Below, piece by piece: positions 45,014-53,725 of a DNA stretch of 64,000 bases (positions within the stretch are counted from its first letter, which is position 1; each line of letters begins with the position of its first letter). The notes under the pieces are model-generated. The model saw only the letters and a program-made list of their open reading frames with translations, made no database searches and was not told the DNA's origin. Source of the DNA: Mesorhizobium sp. YM1C-6-2 (lineage in GTDB: Bacteria; Pseudomonadota; Alphaproteobacteria; Rhizobiales; Rhizobiaceae). The translations under genes and the position numbers were made by a program. The stretch is from the NCBI RefSeq assembly GCF_003666685.1, contig NZ_RCIZ01000007.1, positions 173,054 to 237,053 on the forward strand, read 5' to 3'.

Positions 45014-45940
45014 CTAGTTCTTACCCAGGTAGTCAGCCATGTTGTCCTTGGTGACGAGTTCGAGGCTGGTGAAGTTGATGCTCTCGATCGGTTCTCCCTT
45101 GAGCAGCTTCATCATGGCGTCGACCGAAGCCGTGCCCTGCTTCTTCCCGTCCTGGAACACGGTGACCTTCATGTCGCCAGCTTCCATCGCTGCCAGCGCA
45201 TCGGGTGTCGCATCGATGCCGGCGACGATGACGTTGTCCAGTGACCGACCCGCCGTCTTCATGGCCTGGATCGCGCCCATGGCCATATCGTCGTTGTTGG
45301 CGATGACGGCGTCGAATTCGATTCCCGCCGACAGCCAGTTGGTCATCAGATCGAGCGCACCTGTCCGCGACCAGCGAGCGGTTTGCTCTTCGACGATTTT
45401 CACGTCCTTGCATTCGTCGGTCGCGAAGACGTCGTGGGCGGCCTTGGTGCGCTCGCGCGCCAGCACGGAGCCCAGTTCGCCCATCATCATCGCGACCCGG
45501 CCCTTTCCGCCCAGCATCCGGCACACTTCCTTCGCGGGAATACCACCGGCTTCAAGCTGATCGGAGCCGACGAAAACCTGCTTCTCGGGCAGTTCGTTTA
45601 CATTGGATGGCTGGCTGTTGGCGAAAACGAGCGGAATTCCGGCAGCGGCCGCAGCCTTGGACATGGCGATGCCCGCATCCGCATCGACGGCGACAACGAT
45701 GATGCCGTCGACGCCGGAAGCGATGAAATTCTCGATCTGGCTCTGTTGGCGAGCGATGTCCCATTGAGCATCCTCGATCAGGAGTTCCAGGCCAAGCTCC
45801 TTGGCGCGTGCCTCAACGCCCGTGCGCAGGATGGACTGGTAGGTGTCATCCACCGTCTGCATGCTGTAGCCGATCGTCTGGGCATAGGAAGCCGACGAAG
45901 CCATCAGGCCAAGCGTCAAGGCAAGTAGTATCTTCTTCAT
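45014..45940 (-). CDS. sugar ABC transporter periplasmic binding protein (RbsB-like)
   Basis: A 308-residue exported protein, typical of ribose-type binding proteins. The signal peptide is MKKILLALTLGLMASSASYA with cleavage before QTIGYS. The mature part has the two-lobe fold with FIASGVDGIIVVAVDADA near residue 95, the ligand-side VIANNDDMAMGAIQAMK near 215 and VIVAGIDATPDALAAM. It heads the importer, dehydratase and HyuA/HyuB run, with a GGGAGAGAG ribosome site. A sugar, sugar acid or sugar-like ligand is likely. Confidence 0.92.
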   Translation of the reverse strand: MKKILLALTLGLMASSASYAQTIGYSMQTVDDTYQSILRTGVEARAKELGLELLIEDAQWDIARQQSQIENFIASGVDGIIVVAVDADAGIAMSKAAAAAGIPLVFANSQPSNVNELPEKQVFVGSDQLEAGGIPAKEVCRMLGGKGRVAMMMGELGSVLARERTKAAHDVFATDECKDVKIVEEQTARWSRTGALDLMTNWLSAGIEFDAVIANNDDMAMGAIQAMKTAGRSLDNVIVAGIDATPDALAAMEAGDMKVTVFQDGKKQGTASVDAMMKLLKGEPIESINFTSLELVTKDNMADYLGKN

Positions 45941-45951
45941 TTCTCTCTCCC

Positions 45952-45976
45952 GGTTAATGATTTGGTTTAACGATTT
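45952..45976. promoter_or_regulatory. tandem repeat ahead of the sugar-binding-protein gene
   Basis: GGTTAATGATTT is followed at once by GGTTTAACGATTT, a near-perfect direct repeat of 12-13 bases, 12 bases upstream of the binding-protein ATG. The AACG/TTAA content resembles LacI-type half sites, so the LacI protein of the same operon could bind here. The assignment is tentative. Confidence 0.35.
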
Positions 45977-46261
45977 ACTTATCTGGCAGAATTTGTCGCG
46001 TGCGCCTTGCTCCCCTCCCTTTCAACCAGACATGAGCAGAAACTACGCCGCCAACGGCATTTCGCGGACGATCGGATTCGACAGCATCCCGATCCCTTCA
46101 GCGCTACCCGGATAACCCTCTTCGGTCGAAAGCAGGCCCCTGATCTCGTCCCCCTCGGACACAATGCCCAGCCCAGCGATCTCGCCACGAATGTATGAAA
46201 GGTGCACCACCGCAATCTCCCTCTTGCGCGGCACTCTCTCAAAAAAATTTAGATTGTCAAC

Positions 46262-46279
46262 TGGAAAATATATTTTCCA
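46262..46279. promoter_or_regulatory. 18-bp palindrome, candidate GntR operator
   Basis: TGGAAAATATATTTTCCA is a perfect palindrome 212 bases before the GntR start. Its core AAAATATATTTT recurs at 46434-46445, close to the same gene. The symmetry and length suit an FCD-type GntR dimer. Confidence 0.5.
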
Positions 46280-46433
46280 CCCCTACATTTGGGATGATGG
46301 TTTTTGAGCAGAGGAGAACTGGAATCCGCTTCCACAGGACGAAGACTGCCTAGCCCATGGCTACAAAATTTGGGCCCGCCCGTTGACAGACCAAGCCATC
46401 GGCGCGAGAGGAGAAAAATCCTCTTTCCTTTAC

Positions 46434-46445
46434 AAAATATATTTT
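46434..46445. promoter_or_regulatory. second AAAATATATTTT site near the GntR gene
   Basis: AAAATATATTTT is repeated here exactly, 46 bases before the GntR start and 169 bases from the first copy. It lies where it would block or overlap the promoter, consistent with autoregulation. Confidence 0.45.
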
Positions 46446-46490
46446 CAAACGTTGACCCGCAAGCTGAAATTCTCCTGGGACTGAATTAAG

Positions 46491-47159
46491 ATGGCGACGA
46501 TGACGCAATCCGATAAGGTGTTCCGGTATGTGCGAAACCACATCCTCGAGGGTACCTATACCCCCGGAGCGAAGCTGAAGCTCAACGATCTGGCGCAAAG
46601 TTGTGAAGTCAGCCTGGGTGCGGTGCGCGAGGCTTTGTCACGGTTGTCGGCCGACGGTTTTGTCGTCCCCGAAGCCCAGAAAGGTTACAAGGTAGCCGAC
46701 ATATCGCCTGAGGAGTTGATTGACCTCACCAATGTTCGCATATCAATCGAAGGCCTTTGTCTTCGCGCATCGATCGAGCGCGGCGACATCGAATGGGAGA
46801 CGGGCGTCGTAGCGGCCTACCATCGCCTAAGCCGGCTTTCCGAACCCTCCGACGACGATCCGCTGCGCGTCAATGAGAACTGGTCCATCGCTCACGGCGA
46901 ATTCCATTATCGGCTGGTTTGCGCCTGTGGAAGCCCTTACCTTTTGAGAATCCGCGAACAGCTTTATGCGCAGGCCGAGCGCTATAGGCGTCTTTCCCTG
47001 CCGCTGAAGACAAGCATGCGTGATGTCGACGGCGAGCATAAGGCAATCATGGAGGCAGTGCTGGGCCGCAGGCCCGATGAAGCCTGCGAACTCATGTCTC
47101 GGCACCTCAACAAGACATCGCGAATCCTGCTCGAATCTCATTTGTTTTCGAACCGATAG
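46491..47159 (+). CDS. GntR family transcriptional regulator (FCD type)
   Basis: A 222-residue regulator with a GntR winged helix at residues 10-75 (VFRYVRNHILEGTYTPGAKLKLNDLA and VSLGAVREALSRLSADG) and an all-helical FCD effector domain. Metal/ligand residues of the FCD fold can be proposed in the HGEFHYRLV segment near residue 138, and a conserved late histidine lies in GEHKAIMEAV. It is divergent from the ribose-type importer cassette and is preceded by two AAAATATATTTT sites. FCD regulators often respond to sugar acids or organic acids, which would suit the nearby sugar-acid dehydratase (inference). Confidence 0.92.
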   Translation: MATMTQSDKVFRYVRNHILEGTYTPGAKLKLNDLAQSCEVSLGAVREALSRLSADGFVVPEAQKGYKVADISPEELIDLTNVRISIEGLCLRASIERGDIEWETGVVAAYHRLSRLSEPSDDDPLRVNENWSIAHGEFHYRLVCACGSPYLLRIREQLYAQAERYRRLSLPLKTSMRDVDGEHKAIMEAVLGRRPDEACELMSRHLNKTSRILLESHLFSNR

Positions 47160-47176
47160 GAGCACAAGACTATCGG

Positions 47177-48073
47177 TCAGCCGTCGCCAAGAAAAAGGGC
47201 GCGTCCTTTACGGGCCATGTCGATGAGTTCAGCGCAAATCAGGCGCACGCGTTCGACATGACGAAGATCCCTGTGCACCGCGAGCCAGTATGTCCGCGTC
47301 AGCGCCTTGTCGGGCAAAATGGGGATCAGCCGGTTTTCCTTGCACGAACGCGCCATGAAATCCGGCAAGATGCCGATAAAATGCCCGGCGTGCACCATGT
47401 TCAGTTGAGCCACGATGCTGGTGCAGCGCAACTCCATGCGCAGATTGCTGACCAGCATGTCCATATAGTCCAGTTCGCTCGAATGAAGCAGTTCGTCTAT
47501 GTAGCCGCACAAGCGATGAGCGGGCAGTTCCTTCGCGGACCTTGGTCGTCCGTAGCGATCGAAATACGCCTCGGTGCCATAAAGTTGCAGGCGATACTGA
47601 CAAAGGCGGCGCACGGTCAGGTCTCCCGACGACGGGCGATCCAGGGTGACGGCGATATCGACCTCCCTCTCGGCTAGCGAGAAATTGCGGGGCAGCGCGA
47701 TCAGTTCGAGCGAGATCTCTGGGTAGGTTTCCGAAATCGCTCCGATCCGCGGCGCGAGATAGGCGACGCCGTAGCCTTCCGGAGCGCCGATGCGCACCGT
47801 CCCGGCCCGTCGCCCCTGCTCGTCCTGAATGTTGCCAAGCTCGGAAAGCATCATGGATTCCAGCTTTTCAGAAAGCCGGCGAAGCTTGTTTCCAGCCTCG
47901 GTGATCCTCAGGCGCCGGCCGGCGCGTTCAAACAGGATCGTGTCAAGGTCCTGTTCAAGTGCAGCCAGCCGCCGCGAGACTGTCGAGTGGTCCAGCCTGC
48001 AAAGACGCGCGGCCTCGACCACCGTCCCGGCCCGGGCAACAGCCAAAAATATCCTCAGGTGGTCCCAATCCAT
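47177..48073 (-). CDS. LysR family transcriptional regulator
   Basis: A 298-residue LysR-type regulator. The N-terminal helix-turn-helix is clear (MDWDHLRIFLAVARAGTVVEAARLC and LDHSTVSRRLAALEQDL), followed by the periplasmic-binding-like effector region (VRIGAPEGYGVAYLAP near residue 93). It is convergent with the GntR gene (17-base gap) and divergent from the GMC oxidoreductase gene, the usual arrangement of a LysR protein and its target. An inverted repeat in the 104-base divergent promoter is a likely binding site. Confidence 0.93.
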   Translation of the reverse strand: MDWDHLRIFLAVARAGTVVEAARLCRLDHSTVSRRLAALEQDLDTILFERAGRRLRITEAGNKLRRLSEKLESMMLSELGNIQDEQGRRAGTVRIGAPEGYGVAYLAPRIGAISETYPEISLELIALPRNFSLAEREVDIAVTLDRPSSGDLTVRRLCQYRLQLYGTEAYFDRYGRPRSAKELPAHRLCGYIDELLHSSELDYMDMLVSNLRMELRCTSIVAQLNMVHAGHFIGILPDFMARSCKENRLIPILPDKALTRTYWLAVHRDLRHVERVRLICAELIDMARKGRALFLGDG

Positions 48074-48088
48074 TTCAGCACTCGTTTT

Positions 48089-48105
48089 TGCACAATCCTA
48101 GTGCA
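48089..48105. promoter_or_regulatory. candidate LysR box
   Basis: TGCACAATCCTAGTGCA has perfect 5-bp arms around a 7-base centre and fits the T-N11-A rule of LysR sites. It lies 15 bases upstream of the LysR start and 72 bases upstream of the divergent GMC oxidoreductase start. Confidence 0.45.
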
Positions 48106-48177
48106 GATTTCCGTATTGTGAAGCACCCTCGATTGCACCAAGAACTCGACCCGCGGCAACGCGAGCGAGGGGCTGAG

Positions 48178-49800
48178 ATGGCAATCGAGACGACCGATAC
48201 GTTCGACTACATCGTCATCGGGGCGGGCACGGCAGGTTGCATCGTGGCGGAACGGCTGTCGCGCGATCCCGCGAGCAAGGTGCTTGTGCTGGAGGCGGGT
48301 GGAAACGACAACTGGATCTGGTTCCACATCCCTGTCGGCTACCTGTTCGCCATCGGCAACGAACGCTCCGACTGGCGTTTCCAAACCGATCGCGAGCCAG
48401 GCCTCAACGGTCGTTCCCTCGCTTACCCGCGAGGCAAGGTCATCGGCGGCTCCTCGGCGATCAACGCCATGATCGCCATGCGAGGCCAGGCCGCCGACTA
48501 CGATCACTGGCAGTCCCTGGGACTTCCCGGCTGGGCATGGAGCGACGTGCTTCCATGGTTCCGGAAGCTGGAGGACCATTTCCTTGGTGAAAGCAACCTC
48601 CATGGCACCGGAGGAGGCTGGCGCGTCGAGCCTCCACGCGTAAGGTGGGGCGTCCTCGACGCAGTGGCGCAGGCGGCCCAGGAACTGGGCGTCCCGCCAA
48701 ACCAGGACTTCAACACGGGGGACAATGAGGGCGTCGGCTACTTCCACGTAAACCAGAAGCGCGGTCGACGATGGTCGGCCGCGAGGGGCTTTCTCAAACC
48801 GGCCCTGAAGCGCTCCAACCTTCGTCTCCAGACCGGTGCGACGGTCGAGCGGCTTATTGTCGATGGCAAAAAAGCATCGGGGGTCGAGTACCGGGTCGGC
48901 GATCGGGTATTCCGAGCCAAAGCTGCAGGCGAGGTGATCCTCAGCGCCGGAGCCATAGGCTCGGTGCAAATCTTGCAGCGATCAGGCCTGGGGCCGGCAT
49001 CCATCCTGTCGGCGCTCGGCATCGAGGTGACGGCGGATATCCCGGGCATCGGCGAAAACCTTCAGGACCACCTGCAGCAGCGTGCGATCTACAAGGTCAC
49101 GGGAACCCGAACGCTCAACGAAACCTACCATTCGTTGCCGCGCAGGGGCATGATGGGCCTGGAATACCTGCTGTTGCGCCGAGGCCCGCTGACAATGGCG
49201 CCATCCCAGCTCGGCATCTTCACACGCACCGGCAAGAATGTCGCCCGCCCCGATGTGCAATTCCATGTTCAGCCGCTTTCCCTCGATCGCTTCGGCGAGC
49301 CTCTTCATCGTTTTCCAGCGATTACCATCAGCGGGTGCAATCTGACACCGACATCGCGCGGCCAGGTCTATCTGCACTCGCCCGAGATCGACGCGAAACC
49401 TGGCATCCGCTGCAACTACCTTTCAACCGACCATGACAGACACATAGCGGCAGAAATCATCCGACTGACCCGCCGGTTGGTGCGCCAGCCATCGCTCCAG
49501 CGGCTTTCGCCGGAAGAGTATCTGCCCGGCCCATCCGTTGGCGACAGCACGGAAGCGCTTGCAGCAGCGGCAGGCGACATCGGGACGACCATCTTTCACC
49601 CTGTAGGAACCGCAAAGATGGGTAGTGAGAGCGATCCCCTCGCCGTGGTGGACGAACGCCTACGGGTCAGGGCCGTGACAGGATTGCGCATCATCGACGC
49701 TTCCGTGATGCCAACCATCACCTCCGGCAACACCAACACCCCTACCGCCATGATCGGCTTAAAGGGGGCCGAAATGATCCACGAGGATCGTCGTCGCTAA
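48178..49800 (+). CDS. GMC family FAD-dependent oxidoreductase (choline dehydrogenase-like)
   Basis: A 540-residue GMC oxidoreductase from the ATG at 48178, preceded by GAGGGG. The FAD-binding VIGAGTAGCIVAERLS is near residue 13, the PROSITE-type GKVIGGSSAINAMIAMRG near 88, and the second signature GAIGSVQILQRSGLGP near 260. The active-site histidine is in IFHPVGTAKMG near residue 473 and the catalytic Asn in GNTNTPTAMIG near 518. It oxidises an alcohol, passing electrons to the respiratory chain or oxygen. The BetA-like architecture does not prove choline as substrate; no betaine aldehyde dehydrogenase lies beside it. Confidence 0.92.
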   Translation: MAIETTDTFDYIVIGAGTAGCIVAERLSRDPASKVLVLEAGGNDNWIWFHIPVGYLFAIGNERSDWRFQTDREPGLNGRSLAYPRGKVIGGSSAINAMIAMRGQAADYDHWQSLGLPGWAWSDVLPWFRKLEDHFLGESNLHGTGGGWRVEPPRVRWGVLDAVAQAAQELGVPPNQDFNTGDNEGVGYFHVNQKRGRRWSAARGFLKPALKRSNLRLQTGATVERLIVDGKKASGVEYRVGDRVFRAKAAGEVILSAGAIGSVQILQRSGLGPASILSALGIEVTADIPGIGENLQDHLQQRAIYKVTGTRTLNETYHSLPRRGMMGLEYLLLRRGPLTMAPSQLGIFTRTGKNVARPDVQFHVQPLSLDRFGEPLHRFPAITISGCNLTPTSRGQVYLHSPEIDAKPGIRCNYLSTDHDRHIAAEIIRLTRRLVRQPSLQRLSPEEYLPGPSVGDSTEALAAAAGDIGTTIFHPVGTAKMGSESDPLAVVDERLRVRAVTGLRIIDASVMPTITSGNTNTPTAMIGLKGAEMIHEDRRR

Positions 49801-49943
49801 AGCGGATCGCGTTTTTTTCGGGCTATGCGACGCGGTCTGGGGCGATGGTCGACTACTTTGCGACCCACCCCAGGCGTTCTGGTCCGCCTTGCCATTTTGC
49901 AGCGCATTGCTCGGGTCAGAAAAATAGCGGCGGCTTCGCTATT

Positions 49944-51257
49944 TCAGTAGACCTGCTCGTAGGCTTGGCAGATCTCAGCCGGGTCGCGACCGCTGAGAAA
50001 GGACATCTCTCCCTGCTTGTGCTTCACATAGGTATCCGCGAAGCCATTGGGGAACCAGCTTCTCACCAAGGAATTGGTGGCGAACCGCTCCAGGGCGGCC
50101 TCAAGAGTTTGGGGAAGCCGCACATATCCTCGCGCATTCAGTGCAGCCGCATCGAGCGTGGACAGATCGTCCTCGGTGGCTACCGGCATTTCGAGGCCCT
50201 CCTCGATTCCCTGAACACCTGCGTGCACCAGCGCAGCCAATTGCAGATAGGGACTTGCAGTGCAGTCGGCTGCGCGGAACTCGAAGTTGAACTGCGAAGC
50301 CTTCTCGATGTCGCTGATGTCTGAAACCGGACAGATTCTTACGGCAGCCTCCCGGTCGCGGTAGCCCAGATTATTGAAGGCGGCGCTCCAGCGATGTGGT
50401 GTCAGTCTGAGGTATGACACGACGCTTGGCGCGGTGATGGCCACGATGGACTCCAGGTATTTCAGGATGCCGGCGATGAACTGGCCGGCCTCCTTGCTCA
50501 GCTCGTGGCGGCCGGACGGGTCATAGGTGGCTGGCTTTCCGCCGGCATCGAGGAAGCTCATATGGATGTGGACGCCGTTTCCAACGCCGGCGGGATCGCG
50601 AAGTGGCGTGAAGGTGACCTTACGATTCGATTGGTGGGCAACGGCTTGAACAATCTCGCGGGTGATAAGCGAGTGGTCGGCAATGGCCACACCCGGCTGC
50701 GGCTTGATCGTCACTTCGAATTGGCCTCTTCCAAATTCCCGCAGGAACGTGTCAGGCGAGACGCCGGCTTCCCGCAGCGCCGCGAAAAGAACCCCCGCAA
50801 AGCCGCGTTCGGCCCGGAAGCCGTCAATCGAGAAGGCGCCGCTGTCATCACCGGTGTTGTTCCTGAACTGGAACTCGTGCTCGAAGGCGCCGAATAGTGT
50901 GAGACCGGCCACCTTCTCGAGCCGCTCCAGCGCGCCCTGAAGAATTGAGCGCGTACAGAACTCCCAGGGTTCGCCGCTGGTATGCCTGATATTGCCTACC
51001 ACGAAGTGCTCGACCGGCTCCGTGTCGCCAAGCGCCACCCGTACGCGGGTGGCGGGATCGGGGATCAGCACGAGATCGCCGAGCGATCCGAACGGGCTCT
51101 CGGCGATCGTGTCGAAGCACGTGATCTGCACATTGGTGGGGGTCCAGCCTACGCCTCGCCGGAGACGTTTGTCGAACTCCGAGGCAGAGAACGCCTTGCC
51201 ACGAACCTTGCCGGCCAGATCGCTACAGCAGGCAAGTACCATCTCCTCACGCTTCAT
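49944..51257 (-). CDS. glutamine synthetase family protein (gamma-glutamyl-amine ligase type)
   Basis: A 437-residue member of the type I glutamine synthetase family. Metal and substrate motifs are present: FGAFEHEFQF near residue 124, GRGQFEVTIKP, NGVHIHMSF near 227, LTPHRWSAAF near 285 and FEFRAADCTASPYLQLAAL near 328. It lacks the full N-terminal domain and adenylylation loop of housekeeping GlnA and is closer to PuuA-like enzymes, which join glutamate or another acid to an amine using ATP. Its start overlaps the end of the RpiR gene by 11 bases. Partnership with the divergent amidohydrolases is inferred. Confidence 0.9.
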   Translation of the reverse strand: MKREEMVLACCSDLAGKVRGKAFSASEFDKRLRRGVGWTPTNVQITCFDTIAESPFGSLGDLVLIPDPATRVRVALGDTEPVEHFVVGNIRHTSGEPWEFCTRSILQGALERLEKVAGLTLFGAFEHEFQFRNNTGDDSGAFSIDGFRAERGFAGVLFAALREAGVSPDTFLREFGRGQFEVTIKPQPGVAIADHSLITREIVQAVAHQSNRKVTFTPLRDPAGVGNGVHIHMSFLDAGGKPATYDPSGRHELSKEAGQFIAGILKYLESIVAITAPSVVSYLRLTPHRWSAAFNNLGYRDREAAVRICPVSDISDIEKASQFNFEFRAADCTASPYLQLAALVHAGVQGIEEGLEMPVATEDDLSTLDAAALNARGYVRLPQTLEAALERFATNSLVRSWFPNGFADTYVKHKQGEMSFLSGRDPAEICQAYEQVY

Positions 51258-52122
51258 CGGATTTCCCTTGTCCCTGTACTTCGTCGGGTCGCACCAGACG
51301 AAGGGCGTCCCACTCTTCGATACGAGCTTTCGTGGCGGGCCAGTTCGATTCCGATACTTTGACGATCAGCGCCTCAACAAAAGCGAGCAGGCATACGACC
51401 GTGTCCCAAGCCGTGCCAGCGCCAATGGAAAGCGGCACGACGATGTCGCCATCCCGGGCGATCGGCGACATCCATTTGTCGGTGACGAGCACGATCGACG
51501 TCTTGCGCCGCTCGCGGACGAGCGTGGCCAATCGCGCCAGATCAGGCTGGTATCGGCGTACGTCGAAGAGAACGAGCACGTCCTGCTTTCGCATGCGGAG
51601 GATATCCTCCGGCCAGAGTTCGGAATTCTGGGCGAGATGGAAGACCTTCGGCCTGATCTGTTGGAGATGCGTGGACAAGAAGCGCGCGATGCTGTCGCTG
51701 ATGCGGCCGCCGAGCACAAAGACGTTGCGGGATGGATCAGCGATCAAACGGCAGACGGCCTCGAACTGCCCTGGGGGCACGGTCGAGTTCAAGGTGGTGA
51801 GGAGATCGGCGAGCCGCTGGGCATAGTCACCGAGGAAATCGCTCTCCTGTATCGCGCTCTCCTCGGACATCAGGTCGAGGGGCGACCGCCGGCTCTCCTT
51901 CAATTCGGCGATTAGCTGACGCTGGAACTCGTGATATCCGCCGAAACCGACCTTGCTGACGAATCGCGTGATGGACGGCGCGCTGACCCCGGTGCGGGCC
52001 GCAAGCTCCTGTATCTGTTGGAGGCCGGTAAATGGGTAGTCGGCCAGAATGGCATTGGCGAGCTTGCGCTCACTCGCTGTGAGCCGCGGCGCAACCTGCA
52101 TGATCGTCGCTCTGACTGTCAT
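51247..52122 (-). CDS. RpiR family transcriptional regulator
   Basis: A 291-residue regulator with an N-terminal HTH_6 domain (ERKLANAILADYPFTGLQQIQELA and GVSAPSITRFVSKVGFGGYHEFQ at about residues 18-70) and a C-terminal SIS domain (VFVLGGRISDSIARFLSTHL near 134). SIS domains sense phosphosugars in many members, but RpiR regulators near amino-acid and amidohydrolase genes are common in rhizobia. It overlaps the glutamine-synthetase-like gene and is divergent from the N-formylglutamate amidohydrolase operon, so it probably controls both. The 126-base divergent region shows no strong palindrome; TTGA-N10-TCAA at 52171-52188 is a weak possibility. Confidence 0.92.
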   Translation of the reverse strand: MTVRATIMQVAPRLTASERKLANAILADYPFTGLQQIQELAARTGVSAPSITRFVSKVGFGGYHEFQRQLIAELKESRRSPLDLMSEESAIQESDFLGDYAQRLADLLTTLNSTVPPGQFEAVCRLIADPSRNVFVLGGRISDSIARFLSTHLQQIRPKVFHLAQNSELWPEDILRMRKQDVLVLFDVRRYQPDLARLATLVRERRKTSIVLVTDKWMSPIARDGDIVVPLSIGAGTAWDTVVCLLAFVEALIVKVSESNWPATKARIEEWDALRLVRPDEVQGQGKSDEA

Positions 52123-52248
52123 CGACGAAGCCGTTCTCTCCAGACGTCCTGCAGTTTCAACGCAAATTATCCTCCTTGAAAATAATTAGTCAAACTTCCA
52201 AGCTGGATTGACTCTGATTGATATGTTTCGTGAGATGGATCCTAGCCG

Positions 52249-53082
52249 ATGCCAGAACGCGGGGTGCATGAGAATTTGATGCTCCACGATCCGCAGATAT
52301 CGACGATCCTCTCGAAGGAGGATCCCCACCCGGTTGAGTTGATCAATCGGACAGGCTCGTCTGAATTCGTGCTGACCTGCGAACATGCTGGGCGCGCGAT
52401 CGCCGGAGGTCTCGGCGATCTTGGCTTGAGCGCAGACGACATGGACCGCCACATTGCCTGGGATATCGGTGCCGAAGGGCTCTCGCGCGCATTGGCTGCA
52501 CTGTTGGACGCGCCGCTTGTCCTGCAGCGCTACAGCCGCCTCATCGTGGATTGCAACCGGCCGTTCGAAGCCACCGACTGCTTTCCCGAGGTCAGCGATG
52601 GAACCGCAATTCCCGCAAACAGGTCACTCTCGCACGCAGATCGCATGCGACGCTTCGTGGAGATTCACGAACCTCTTCACCGGACGATAGGGAACTTGCT
52701 GGACGAGCGGGCAAGGTGCGGGCAGCCTACGGTGCTGGTGTCCGTTCACAGCTTCACACCTGTCCTAGCCGGCGTCCACCGTCCATGGCTTCTCGGAGCA
52801 CTCGCCAATCGGGATGCGAGTTTCGCTCAGACTTTCCTCCAGGCTTTCACCGCCCGAAATGCCGGCATCAGTGTCGCTCTGAACGAGCCATACACGGTAG
52901 ACGACATGTCGGACTACACCATACCCGTGCATGGCGAGCGGCGCCAACTGGCGCATGTCCTTCTCGAGGTCCGAAACGATCAGATCGGCGAGCCTACGGG
53001 GCAAGCCCTCTGGGCCCAGCTCCTGGCAGACGCCCTTCGTGAGGCCGCAGACAGTCTGAAAGAAACGAAATATGATAGCTAG
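52249..53082 (+). CDS. N-formylglutamate amidohydrolase family protein
   Basis: A 277-residue protein of the N-formylglutamate amidohydrolase (HutG-like) family. The zinc and catalytic landmarks are visible: LTCEHAGRAI near residue 43, DIGAEGLSRALAALLDAPLV near 72, RLIVDCNRPF near 97 and SVHSFTPVL near 165. These enzymes cleave N-formyl or related amides from glutamate-like amino acids. It opens the plus-strand operon and overlaps the next gene by 11 bases. No other histidine-degradation genes are near, so a classical Hut role is doubtful. An ATG at 52276 is an alternative start. Confidence 0.9.
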   Translation: MPERGVHENLMLHDPQISTILSKEDPHPVELINRTGSSEFVLTCEHAGRAIAGGLGDLGLSADDMDRHIAWDIGAEGLSRALAALLDAPLVLQRYSRLIVDCNRPFEATDCFPEVSDGTAIPANRSLSHADRMRRFVEIHEPLHRTIGNLLDERARCGQPTVLVSVHSFTPVLAGVHRPWLLGALANRDASFAQTFLQAFTARNAGISVALNEPYTVDDMSDYTIPVHGERRQLAHVLLEVRNDQIGEPTGQALWAQLLADALREAADSLKETKYDS

Positions 53083-53725
53083 TTCCCTCCTCACCCGCGA
53101 AGTGCCTCTTGACCCTCAGGTCAGCGCGCTACTCTTCATCGACGTGCAAAATTTCGCTGCCAAGCGCGATGGCGGTGAGTTCAAGGACGTGTCGGACGCC
53201 GACATGGCGAACAAGTACGCCTATTACTTCGATCGCTTGAATTCGGTCGCGATCCCGAACATGCAGAAGCTGCAGGCGGCTTTCCGCCAAGCCGGAATCG
53301 AGGTGCTCTACACCACGATCGAGAGCCTGACCAAGGACGGGCGTGACCGCAGCCTGGACTACAAGATCACCGGCTTCCACGTCCCGAAAGGCTCGCATGA
53401 CGGCAAGGTCATCGACGAGATCGCTCCGGGAGACGATGAGATCGTGCTTCCGAAGACGTCCTCAAGCGTCTTCGTCTCCACGCACATCGATTACCTGCTC
53501 CGTAACCTGGGTGTGCGGCAATTGGTCATCTCCGGCATCGTCACCGATCAATGCGTCGAGTCCGCCGTCCGCGATGCGTGCGATCTCGGCTATCTGGTGA
53601 CTCTGGTGCCTGATGCATGCGCCACCTATTCCCAGGAGCGGCACGACAACTCGCTCAAGACCATCAATGGATACTGTCGCCAGATGAACACGGACGCGCT
53701 GATTGCTGAAATCGAGGGACTATGA
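53072..53725 (+). CDS. isochorismatase/cysteine hydrolase family protein (first copy)
   Basis: A 217-residue isochorismatase-fold hydrolase. The catalytic triad of the amidase members is intact: Asp24 in LFIDVQN, Lys128 in VLPKTSS and Cys161 in VTDQCVESAV, with the cis-peptide segment before the cysteine. N-carbamoylsarcosine amidase, biuret hydrolase and ureidoacrylate hydrolase (RutB) share this triad, so removal of a carbamoyl or amide group is likely. It overlaps the N-formylglutamate amidohydrolase gene. A paralogue at 58464 shares DGRDRSL at nearly the same position (residues 89-95 here). Confidence 0.9.
   Translation: MIASSLLTREVPLDPQVSALLFIDVQNFAAKRDGGEFKDVSDADMANKYAYYFDRLNSVAIPNMQKLQAAFRQAGIEVLYTTIESLTKDGRDRSLDYKITGFHVPKGSHDGKVIDEIAPGDDEIVLPKTSSSVFVSTHIDYLLRNLGVRQLVISGIVTDQCVESAVRDACDLGYLVTLVPDACATYSQERHDNSLKTINGYCRQMNTDALIAEIEGL

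Larger units (their letters stand above)
45941..46490. other. 550-base regulatory gap between the sugar cassette and the GntR gene
   Basis: The gap separates divergent genes. It holds a tandem repeat next to the binding-protein start, an 18-bp palindrome and a second AAAATATATTTT copy (all listed). A 63-codon frame with a GTG start lies at 46043-46234 on the minus strand; it lacks a usable ribosome site and I recognise no domain, so I do not call it a gene, although a decayed or leader peptide cannot be excluded. Confidence 0.55.

Noticed and set aside
46043..46234. 63-codon minus-strand frame with a plausible amino-acid composition between the sugar cassette and the GntR gene
   Set aside because: It starts at GTG with the only purine-rich stretch directly abutting it, shows no domain I recognise, and lies in a regulatory gap; kept only as a note.
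48178..49800. Naming the GMC oxidoreductase betA
   Set aside because: The fold and active-site His/Asn are shared by many alcohol oxidases; no betaine aldehyde dehydrogenase or choline transporter accompanies it.
49809..49818. T-run after the GMC oxidoreductase as a rho-independent terminator
   Set aside because: The seven T residues are not preceded by a convincing hairpin.
52249..53082. Assignment as hutG of a histidine degradation pathway
   Set aside because: No hutU, hutH, hutI or formimino enzymes are nearby, and the gene is coupled to an isochorismatase-type hydrolase, so only the family name is given.
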